From Clitoria ternatea (Eukaryota > Streptophyta > Magnoliopsida > Fabales > Fabaceae), in contig CM075674.1 of assembly GCA_037962975.1 (NCBI GenBank), positions 86,568,501 to 86,632,500 on the forward strand: 64,000 nucleotides of DNA, in the 5' to 3' direction. Positions 47,540 to 56,251 of this stretch are shown piece by piece; within the stretch, counting starts at the first letter, position 1, and every line of letters begins with the position of its first letter. The notes under the pieces were generated by a model. That model ran no database searches, was not told the DNA's origin, and saw only the letters and a program-made list of their open reading frames with translations. A program made the position numbers and the translations under genes.

Positions 47540-48667
47540 ATGTCTACCTCAAGGAATGTCAAGAGAGCTAGGTCCTCTACTGCTCAAGCCCATAACCCCC
47601 TTGATTTTTCAAGGTTCTTCTCCTCCCCTAGAGATCTTCAACACTTCATGAAGAACTTTTCTAAAAAGGAAATCATGACTCCTCACTACACCATTGCTGA
47701 TACCTTTGACAACCCAAGCCTTACCTTCACCCAAAGCCTCAACCACTACAACCTCTTTCCCTTCTTATCCCTCAAAGAAGAAGAATACTATCCTGAGCTT
47801 ATGAGAGTATTCTACTGCAACCTCCGCCTTGTCAATGGGATGGTTGAATCCAAGGTGAAAAACACAACCATCAAACTCTCAAATGCCCAATTTGCGGAAA
47901 TTTCTAAACTGACTCTCAACAACGCTGACTTTGATGGAGGCGAACCTGAGGATGAATGGGGCTTCAATGCTCTTACTGCTCGCCAATCTTTATGGAAAGC
48001 TGACCGCCCTAGGAGCAACCACAAACTAGTTGGCCACTTGACCATGAACAACCGCCTGCTCCACTTCTTCTTGGTCAAGATGATTGTTCCCCGTGGTGGG
48101 AACTATGCTCTAGTTGAAGAGGATGATGTCCTCTTAATGTGGGCCATGCTGAACCACAAAGAGATCAACTGGGTTCAGTTGATCAAATTCCACATGCGCC
48201 ATGCCAAGGACCAGCAAAAGCTCCCTTATGGTATCCTCCTCACCAAAATTTTCAAATTCTGTGGAGTAGATTTAGCAGGGGAACTCTCTGAGAAAGTGCC
48301 CCCTAGAGCTTGCATTGGCACCTATCACCTCACCAAAATGGGTCTTGTTTTCTCAAATGGAGCATGGTATTCACGAATGGAGGGCGTTTATGCCAACATT
48401 CCCTTCCAAGCTCCTGCTGAAGAAGCACCTGCTCCTCCTCCTCCTCCACCTCAACCACAAGCTGCACCATCAGCCTCTTCATCTGCACCACAAGCTGACC
48501 CATTTGCATCTCTCTACGCCCATCTTGATCGCCGCTTCGATCGACTTGAAAACTCCCTCCAAGAGTTTTCAATGACCGAGCAGCAACATTTTGAGATGAT
48601 GCAGCAGCGATATGAAGAGCTGGCTCACCAAATTGCAGAAATCCGCTTCTTCAACCCGGATAATTAG
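47540..48667 (+). CDS. Sirevirus third ORF (envelope-like), 375 residues
   Basis: Fully open, 0.7 kb downstream of pol, with its own ATG in a favourable context (CACCATGTC) after a pyrimidine-rich stretch. Position matches the envelope-like ORF of soybean SIRE1. The N-terminal part (about residues 20-270) is globular and resembles a domain common in plant transposon proteins. A Pro/Ala-rich linker (PAPPPPPPQPQAAPSASSSA) is at about 294-315. The C terminus (about 325-370) is coiled-coil-like (LDRRFDRLENSLQEFS, then Gln/Glu-rich helix). I see no signal peptide or clear membrane helix, so a fusion role is not supported by the sequence. SIRE1 is reported to reach this ORF by stop suppression; here pol and this ORF are too far apart for that, suggesting a spliced or separate message. 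Confidence 0.85.
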   Translation: MSTSRNVKRARSSTAQAHNPLDFSRFFSSPRDLQHFMKNFSKKEIMTPHYTIADTFDNPSLTFTQSLNHYNLFPFLSLKEEEYYPELMRVFYCNLRLVNGMVESKVKNTTIKLSNAQFAEISKLTLNNADFDGGEPEDEWGFNALTARQSLWKADRPRSNHKLVGHLTMNNRLLHFFLVKMIVPRGGNYALVEEDDVLLMWAMLNHKEINWVQLIKFHMRHAKDQQKLPYGILLTKIFKFCGVDLAGELSEKVPPRACIGTYHLTKMGLVFSNGAWYSRMEGVYANIPFQAPAEEAPAPPPPPPQPQAAPSASSSAPQADPFASLYAHLDRRFDRLENSLQEFSMTEQQHFEMMQQRYEELAHQIAEIRFFNPDN

Positions 48668-48814
48668 ATTCTTAGTTATGTTTTGTTGGTTTCTTTATGT
48701 TATGAATTTTGCATAATTTTGCCTCTTGTATTTCCCATTTTCTAAATTCAATAAAAGTATCTTATTCCAACTTATATTATTTCTCTTCACTGCTCTAATT
48801 ATTTTTGATGATTA

Positions 48815-49196
48815 CAAAGGGGGAGAAGAATATATGTTCATATGTTGGATAATGCTATGATACAAATATGGATAATATTGATAACATGCTCTGACTACAA
48901 TTTTGAATATGCTCTGTTATTAAGAATATGGATAATAGATGCTCTGTTAACAAAATTTGAAAAATCTTATCTGTTTGTTAAATTCCTTTTGATAGGGGGA
49001 GAGTTATAAATAAGAGATAATAGACAATAGATAAAATGAGATAAGACATTGGCTGCTGAATTGATTTTTGAAATTGGTCATCTGCTATTTGAAAAAGAGA
49101 TAATGTAGCAGAGTTGTTTTTGCAAAAAGATAAGTCTATTTAAACTAACAACCCTCAAGAGATGAATATAGTTGTCATCATCAAAAAGGGGGAGAA
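48815..49196 (+). promoter_or_regulatory. Multiple polypurine tracts before the 3' LTR
   Basis: CAAAGGGGGAGAAGAA at 48815, GATAGGGGGAGAG at 48991 and CAAAAAGGGGGAGAA at 49182-49196, the last touching the 3' LTR and so the likely plus-strand primer. Repeated polypurine tracts are a described Sirevirus feature. Confidence 0.88.
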
Positions 49197-50624
49197 TGTG
49201 TTTGAATATGTTAACAGGTCCAAAAATGTGCAAAGATTTTGATAATGACAAGCACTCTTGAAGAAAACAATGCAAAAACAAAGACATAAAATTAGAATTG
49301 AAGTAACAGCGAAGCTAATCGATTAGGCCATAGATGCTAATCGATTAAGAGCTTTCTGTTTTGGAAGAAATTGCATCAGGTATGAAAGCTAATCGATTAG
49401 AGAGCTGAACAATCGATTAGGAAGCCACTGGAATTAAGGTAATCGATTATACACCAGAGACTAATCGATTACAACAATCAAAAATGGAACTAAGTGCATC
49501 AGGTACGATGGCTAATCGATTATGGAAGCTAAACAATCGATTAGGAAGCCACTGGAATTTAAGGTAATCGATTGCAAGACATGCTAATCGATTAGGATGC
49601 TACGAAAACAAATTAAATGCATCAGGTACAAGATGCTAATCGATTAGAGGAAGTGAAATAATCGATTAGGGAGTCTCTGACTTGAAGCTAATCGATTACA
49701 ACGCGAGGGTGTAATCGATTACGCTAGTGGAAAAACAGATTTAAGTGGGAAACCAGGTCATGTCTCCACCATTCTTCAAATTTCCACTAACTGCAACGGC
49801 TCTGATGGACTAGGGCACTCCTCAACAGCTATCTTGGCTCTATAAATTGAAGAGGAAGACAAGCACAAATACACAACCAAGTAGCAACAATTCATAGCTC
49901 TATTTTGTGCTTTGTAAGCCTATTTCTTGCATATTGTACTTTCACTTGTATATCCTCTCATCTTGAGAGATTAGAATTTGGGAGAGCTTTTCATTTGTAT
50001 ATCTGCTCTATTAAGAGAGTATATTGATTGTAAACACAAACTCCAAACACACAAGTTATTCACTCTAGGTTGAGTGGTTGTTCACTCTAGGTTGAGTGGT
50101 TACAAAGGTTGTGGACTCAACCTTTGGGATATTGTGAGATTGAGAGATTGGGTGGGTTGCCCTTATACTTGTGAGGATTGGGTTCTTGAGTGTGGGACAC
50201 TAGGAAGCCGCAATTGCTCAAAGTTGTATCTCTAGTCTACAATAGTGGAAAATCCTCTAAGTGGGTTGCTTAGAGGCGAGACGTACACCGGATTGGGTGG
50301 AACTCGTTACATCGGTTTGCAAGCTTCTCTTCCTTACTCTTTTACTTCCATACATTGCATATTTGTTGATTGGTATTGTTTGGTTGAGAAGAACATACTT
50401 GAACTTGCTTAATTTGCTATACTTTAGACATTGCACACCAAGTGTTTGCTAAATTGCCTCAGCAATACTTACCTCTTGTAGTGCATTGCATATCATTGTT
50501 ACTTGCTTTCACTTGCATAATCTCATAAACTTGGTTATAGAAATCAATTTCAAAGGTATTCCAAGCAAAAGTTTTATAACTCAATTCACCCCCCCTCTTG
50601 AGTATTGAGGCCACTTGAACAACA
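49197..50624 (+). repeat. 3' LTR of the young Sirevirus
   Basis: Offset of exactly 8608 bp from the 5' LTR along the whole length, so no indels; three substitutions. Confidence 0.96.
49316..49721 (+). repeat. TAATCGATTA palindrome array in the 3' LTR
   Basis: Same 14 sites as in the 5' LTR; none of the three LTR differences falls inside an AATCGATT core. Confidence 0.95.
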
Positions 50625-52044
50625 CATGCATCATGAATCATTAAAGAGAAATGAGATGTGATATTGCCTGGGGACAGATTATAGAAACCGAGGATACATT
50701 AGAGGAGGCTTAATTGCGAGCCTTGGGATGAGAGGGTGTGAAAGGGTGCTTCAGGTGACCTGGGGTTGCTCCCTAGTGTCGGGTACTTTCACAATAAAAA
50801 CTTTCTCAATCTGACTAGTCTCTAAGTGTTTCCACGCCAGTTGAGCTGTTCATATGCCATGAAGGCATTTATGTTATTATTATGCAGAATTTATGGAATA
50901 GTGTAAACTCCTGGTTGGCCCAGTGCAAACTAAAACTTTAAGGGCCCACATGCATAGAATGAATGAGATGATAATATTAAAAACATTGCATGACATTCAT
51001 GTGATTGTGACATTCTATGTGGGTGGTTGTGGATGAAAATATAATTGTTATGTTATAAAAACTCTATATTCATAATTGATTATGTATATGATTATGATTG
51101 AAATTATTATATTAGATTGTGAAAACCCTTATGCTTATGTCTTATCTGTAAAGTATTATATTCTGTTTCTCACTCCTTCTTGTTTGAAATTTGTATCCAA
51201 AATATATGTTATATGATATATAGCTAACAATTTAAGATGAAAGGATGAAATTACAAGAGGGTAAATTGGTTTCATCCTCAATCGGATAGGAGAAGAGATG
51301 TGACAAGAATAGGATTCAAGATCACATGGTTTGAAGATAAGGAAATAATTGGTTACAGTCGAAGTAGAGGCATTAAAGTTTAGTTTTAGTTTACCTTAAT
51401 ACAATATTAAGTTGGATGATTGTAAATCAATGTAAAGGTTAAACTTCAATAAACCTTATTCTTTGGATATGATACTGTAATCTTTGATCACTTATGATTT
51501 TTTGAAAGTTCATTTTATCATTATGAATAATTTAAAACTTTTTACTTTCAAAATTCAAAGAAAATTAGATGTATATACGTCCTTGTATACACGAGATAAG
51601 AAGTGATAAATATGTATATCTTTCTTAAAAAAAAGAGCAAGAAGAATAGATATATGTCTCGTGTATATAAGGGGGTGTTACACATAAAGTGTGAAAAGTT
51701 GAAAAAAGAAGTGATAGACTTAAATAGGGCTTTAGAAAAATTCACTAATGGAAGAGATAATTTGGATGCTTTTCCAAGTAAACAAAGATGCATGTTTGAT
51801 AAAAGAGGCTTAGGATATAATGACAATAAAAATGAAAATTTGTATAAAAATTTCTTTGTTTCCTCTAAGAAATCATCCACTCTTTATCAAATGCTTTCAC
51901 TGTGGTATTAAAGGACACACCACATCTACTTGTAATGTTAGAAAGTTATGAGCAAAAATGGTTAGAAAGGTATGGGTTCCAAAAGGAACTTTACAAACTA
52001 ACATTCAAGGACCCAACATAAAATAGGTACTAAAATCCTAACTT

Positions 52045-53097
52045 AATGTGTCTTGTAAGTATGCTTCAAGGCAAGTAACACTCATTGGTACCTGGATAAC
52101 GGGTGTTCCAAACACATGAATGGGGACATAGCAAAATTCACCACTTTTACTCTAAAAGAAGGGAGAGTGTAAGCTATGGTGACAACACTAAAGGGAAGAT
52201 TTTCGGTTACAGTAATATCGGTAAAAATCCCTTTAACTCTATTAATGGCGTTCTATACGTGGAAGGACTAAAACATAATTTGCTAAGTATTAGTCAACTA
52301 TGCAATAAAGGGTATAAATTTTTATTTGAATCAAACGGCTGCATAATTGAAAATAAAATAAACAAAGAGGTAAAGTTCATTGGTCAAAGAATCAATAATA
52401 TTTACATGATTGATCTAGATAGACTAGCTTTAATGATGCACAATGCTTTCTATCTAAAGAAGGTGAGTCTTGGTTATGGCATAGGAGAATCGCCCACATT
52501 CACTTTGATCATTTAAATAAACTCGTTTTGAAAACCGATTCTGTGATGCTTGCAAAAAGGGGAAACAAATGAAAACTTTTTTCAAGTAAAAAATATTGTT
52601 TCAACTACTAGACCCTTACAACTTTTACACATGGACCTTTTTGCACCATCAAGAATTAAGATCTTGGTGACAATTACTATATGCCTGTGATTGTGGATGA
52701 TTTTTCTAGATTCATATGGACATTATTTTTGACTCATAAACATGAAGCATTTAAAGCATTTAAATGATTTTCTAAAGTTATCCAAAATGAAAAGAATACA
52801 ATAATTGCATCCATTCAGACCGACCATGGGGGAGCATTTGAGAATCATATTTTTGAAAAATTTTATGAAAGCCATGACATTGAACATAATTTTTCGACTC
52901 CTACGACTCCATAACAAAATGGAGTAGTAGAAAGGAAAAATCGATCTTTAGAGGAGCTTGCAAGAACTATGTTAAATGACAATGAAATTACAAAAAGTTT
53001 TTGGGTTGATGTTGTTAACACAGCTTGCTATATTATGAATCACTGTTTGATAAGACTGATTTTAATGAAAACCCCCTATGAGCTTTATAAAGGACGA
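52045..53097 (+). pseudogene. pol: Protease-integrase remnant of the old Sirevirus
   Basis: Collinear with 43760-44840 of the young copy but with frameshifts and stops: protease region near 52090 (DNGCSKHMN-like), an open stretch 52103-52516 (SISQLCNKGYKFLFESNGCIIE), integrase core near 52690-52920 (VDDFSRFIWTLFL, QTDHGGAFEN, a stop in the QNGVVERKN lead-in) and 52969-53097 ending TPYELYKGRK. The homology ends abruptly at 53097. Confidence 0.85.
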
Positions 53098-53139
53098 AAG
53101 GAAAAGCTCAAGAAAAGAAAAGAAAAAAGAAAAAAGCAC

Positions 53140-54060
53140 AGGAGACACCAAGACATGAGCATGTGTAATCTGCACTCCTATCCCTCCTTCACATTCCCAA
53201 CCTGAATTCACCCAACTTTTAATTTATATACATCAACCCACAGACTAGACCCCAACACATATACCTTATGATCCTTTACCTCCAAGGTAACTTCACCCCA
53301 GATGTTCTTTCTCCATTGGCCTCCGTCCCAAATGAACTAGCAATATCCTTCTTGACCTAGTAACCCCAGGCTTAAACCTTTTACCATCACCAGAACTGTC
53401 TTAGACAAAGATGACATAGGTTATTTGCACCCCAACAACCTAGCCATCATACACTCTCCCAGCTTTGACCCACATAAAATCCCAACATTTCCCACAGCCC
53501 CTCGCTTTCCACCCAAAATGCCTATTGAACAAATCATGCTAAATACCCAATTAACCTTTCCATCAAACTATACAATGTTTCATGTCTTGAAGTCTAAAGA
53601 AAGGAAAGTTCTATTTGACATGTAGCAAGGCCAGTATCATCATGATCTTCACCCCTGCGTAGTCACACCAGGAAAACACATCTTGCTCGCCCCAGACTAC
53701 CTTAACCTAAAATCAATGGTCATTGAAAATGGAAGATTAAAAAGTCAATCCTTCCCAGGTCTGACTTCTATAAGGCTGCTTCAAATGATCCTAGACTAAA
53801 GGAGTTATCATCGGCTTCTCTGAAGAGTATCTTGTCTGCTCCCAATCCAAATAAAGATCATGCCAGTGCTCTTTGGAATCATTATCTCTGGTAGCTTGGA
53901 TAACAGGGCTTCTTCTCCTACACTATTCCAAAGTCTGAAAATTGCTTTGACCTGAACTTCTTCTGGGGACATCGTGGCATTATGTTCAAGACCAGTCTTT
54001 CTTCTAAAAACCTTCTTATCTTTCTTTATCGTCCCTTTGTTATTTTCATTTACTCATCTC
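53140..54060 (+). pseudogene. Third-ORF (envelope-like) remnant of the 3'-end Sirevirus
   Basis: C-rich codon usage and partly open frames (53425-53625 encodes HNPNNLAII-like and KIPTFPTAPRFPPKMPIEQI) stand out from the A/T-rich surroundings. Stops occur about every 100-200 bases. The position before polypurine tracts and an LTR suggests the envelope-like ORF, but it is not clearly homologous to 47540-48667. Confidence 0.5.
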
Positions 54061-54183
54061 AGATCATGTACATTCTATGTGGCTATCTGCTTATTGTTTC
54101 ACAGTCTGCCTTTACCCTTATCCTCAATAGCTCAGCCCGTGGTCTCCATTTGACTCTATGATTTCCCTCCCTTTTGTTGATAT

Positions 54184-54727
54184 CAAAAAGGGGAGTAGAG
54201 TGTAGTCTCTTATGGGTTTGAGTCAATATCTATTTCAAGGGGAGTAGAATAGTTTAGGGGAAGTAGAGTAAAAATAATTGTCTTGTAATTCTGTTGCTTT
54301 AACTATTCATGATTAATAAAATCAGTTTTTGCTCAGATAATATTTTAGATAAATATGCTCTAGTTCCCATAACCAGACCTATGCTCTAATAATTTTTATG
54401 TGTTATATATTGCTCTGATCACATTACTACTTTGATTATCTATTCCTTTGCTTAAGAAGAACAATTTGCTCTGATAATTAAAAGTCTGGTTTGGATATAA
54501 CTAAACTCCTTTGATAAGTCAAAATTTTTAAAGCATCAATCATACATGCTCCAGCCCTTGTTTAAAATCTACTTCAACATCAATGAATATAATTTTTTGA
54601 ATAAATGTTTTGATGCCATGACCTGATATGAAATCTAATAATTTGGTGTTCTCTCTCTTCATTTAATTATCATAGACTTTATTTAAATAAAAGACTTGAT
54701 GTTTGCTATCAACAAATAAGGGGAGAT
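54184..54727 (+). promoter_or_regulatory. Polypurine tracts of the third Sirevirus
   Basis: CAAAAAGGGGAGTAGAG (54185), CAAGGGGAGTAGAA (54236), AGGGGAAGTAGAG (54257) and AATAAGGGGAGAT (54715-54727), the last adjoining the LTR. Confidence 0.75.
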
Positions 54728-56251
54728 TGTTAGAACCAAGTTTGGTTTATAAAGAATTTCAAATTATCGATTGTCATTTACCAAACTCTAAGATTTGTTA
54801 ATAACATATCAAGGTATTTAAATTAAATAAAGTTTGCCTATGTGTTATCTAACCTATTAAATTAAGTGTTTCATGATACAAACATAAAATGCATAGGTTA
54901 CAAATGAAAAAGGGTGTCCAAAAATGAAAAACTCTGTCTTGAACCATGCAAGTTATTTCAGGACAAGTCTGTCTGAGATCAAAAAATAGCTTGTATACAA
55001 GTTTATCCTGAGAAAAGTCTAATCTTAGAACAATGCTTAAGAAGAGTCTGATTGAAGTACGATCGTTTATACTTTTGGACTACTAAGTATACATATTCTG
55101 AACTTAGCATGTGTACTTGCTTCATCAATCAGACCGTAGACTTTTAAAGCAACAAGAACATTACTCCAAAGCTTGCATCAAACAATGATCAAAGTTTATT
55201 TTGAAGATGCTTTGAATCAAGTTTCTATCACAAGAAAGTGCTCTTATCATTAAAAGAGAAAAGAAGACAAATCAGTGTAAGAACCAAAACTCGCATGGAA
55301 AGAAACCTAGGTAGCTATTCTGCACATTTTAGAAAAGCTGATGAAGATCATTTTTTGTGTCAAAAAGCTTACAGAAGGTCAACCTTATATACTCTACATG
55401 TTTTAGTTGAAAGAAGAAAGCCAACAGAAGGTCTTTCGCTTTGAAGCTCTCAAGGAACACCATTTCAATGCAAGCTTTGATGTTACTCGTACCAGACCTT
55501 TTGTCCTCATCTCATCTTCAAGGTCTGATGCTCACAATGGCTAAATCTCTTCAACAGATTCACAACAGCTATCTCAAAGGCCTATATATATGAAGGGATC
55601 TTAGAACTTGAAGCAGTTAACGACTCTAACGTCTTTGAGAATCTGATTCTTGAAAGCTCCTCACTACTCTTTCAACTTCTCAATCTTAGCTTTTTTCTCT
55701 AAAGCAAAGACTTTCTTTGTTTTTCTACTCCTAGTAGACCTTAGTATTTGTCTTTCATACTCAGTGTGTTAGGTCTTTATCTTGTATCTTATGTATACAC
55801 TAAGTTATCAAAAACATAAACTCTTTTTCAAATCCTAATTTGTGTAAAAGTTTAGTGTGTTGCCAGCCTTAATTTCTATTGGGAAACAATTGTTTGGCCT
55901 GAAGAGGCTTTTAAAAGAATACTTGGGATTGAGTTAGGAATGGCTTGTTGAAACAATACTTGAGTTTAAGCCAGAAGTGGCTAGAGTCAACAATACTTGT
56001 TGCACGGTCTGTGCTGTTGTGTAAAAGGTATTTTTACATAGTGAAAATCCTTTAAGTTTAAAGGACTGGCCGTAGCTTCTACGTTGGAAGTGAGCTAGTA
56101 TAAATTATGTGTGTCCAATCTCTTTATCCCTAGTTTTTTAAAGTCTAGTTCAAAGGTCTGCTAGATTCTCACTCAAAAAGTTTCTAAGTTTCACACGAAA
56201 AGAGTCTAAGACTTATTCAACCCCCCTTATAAATCTAACTCTAAACTATCA
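54728..56251 (+). repeat. 3' LTR of the third Sirevirus, 1524 bp
   Basis: TGTTAGAACCAAG to CTCTAAACTATCA. Second half matches 5864-7119. The pair of flanking five-base words cannot be tested because the 5' end is lost. Confidence 0.8.

Larger units (their letters stand above)
40589..50624 (+). mobile_element. Young, nearly intact Sirevirus (SIRE1-like), 10,036 bp
   Basis: Two 1428-bp LTRs (40589-42016, 49197-50624), TG...CA ends, an exact 5-bp target duplication CATGC (40584-40588, 50625-50629), a perfect primer site, gag, pol, a third ORF and a polypurine tract are all present in order. The LTRs differ at only three positions (40680/49288, 40793/49401, 41602/50210), or 0.21 percent. RT after integrase and RNase H place it in copia; large gag, extra 3' ORF and several purine tracts place it in the Sirevirus genus. 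It is nested in the 3.8-kb solo LTR. Pol is split by one in-frame stop (45170), so this copy probably cannot move by itself. Confidence 0.96.
37821..51682 (+). mobile_element. Large solo LTR (3.8 kb) carrying the young Sirevirus
   Basis: Starts TGTAACATCCC and ends GGGGGTGTTACA, flanked by an exact 5-bp duplication CATAA (37816-37820 and 51683-51687). Without the guest (40589-50624 and one CATGC) it is about 3.8 kb. No primer site or coding region. The left part is very A/T-rich with low-complexity repeats; the right part (50630-51682) has no ORF. Same class as the LTRs at 31233 and 15907. Confidence 0.85.
36503..52040 (+). pseudogene. gag: gag remnant of the old Sirevirus
   Basis: ATG at 36503 matches the start of the intact gag at 42073 (EGGAINR and FNGEGY words shared). 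The piece 36503-37820 carries several stops (for example near 36591 and 37188) and a damaged CCHC knuckle at about 37389, where CFECGKE is followed by a stop. After the insertion 37821-51682 and its CATAA repeat, gag resumes at 51688 (EKFTNGRDNLDAF, RCMFDKRGLGY) and ends near 52030. Not translatable. Confidence 0.85.
30776..53097 (+). mobile_element. Old Sirevirus (copia) hosting nested insertions, 3' end missing
   Basis: 5' LTR 30776-36446, primer site 36449, gag remnant from 36503 and pol to 53097 are all homologous to the young Sirevirus at 40589. Removing the nested pieces (31233-35737 and 37821-51687) leaves a collinear element that stops inside integrase at LYKGRK, where unrelated Sirevirus 3' sequence begins. 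RT, RNase H, third ORF and 3' LTR of this element are absent. Frameshifts and stops are spread along gag and pol, so it is much older than its guest. Confidence 0.88.
53098..56251 (+). mobile_element. 3' end of a third Sirevirus joined to the old one
   Basis: Third-ORF-like remnant, purine tracts and a 1524-bp LTR that is not the LTR of either other Sirevirus but matches the solo LTR at 5864-7119. Everything upstream is missing; the join to the old Sirevirus at 53097/53098 has no spacer. Confidence 0.75.
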
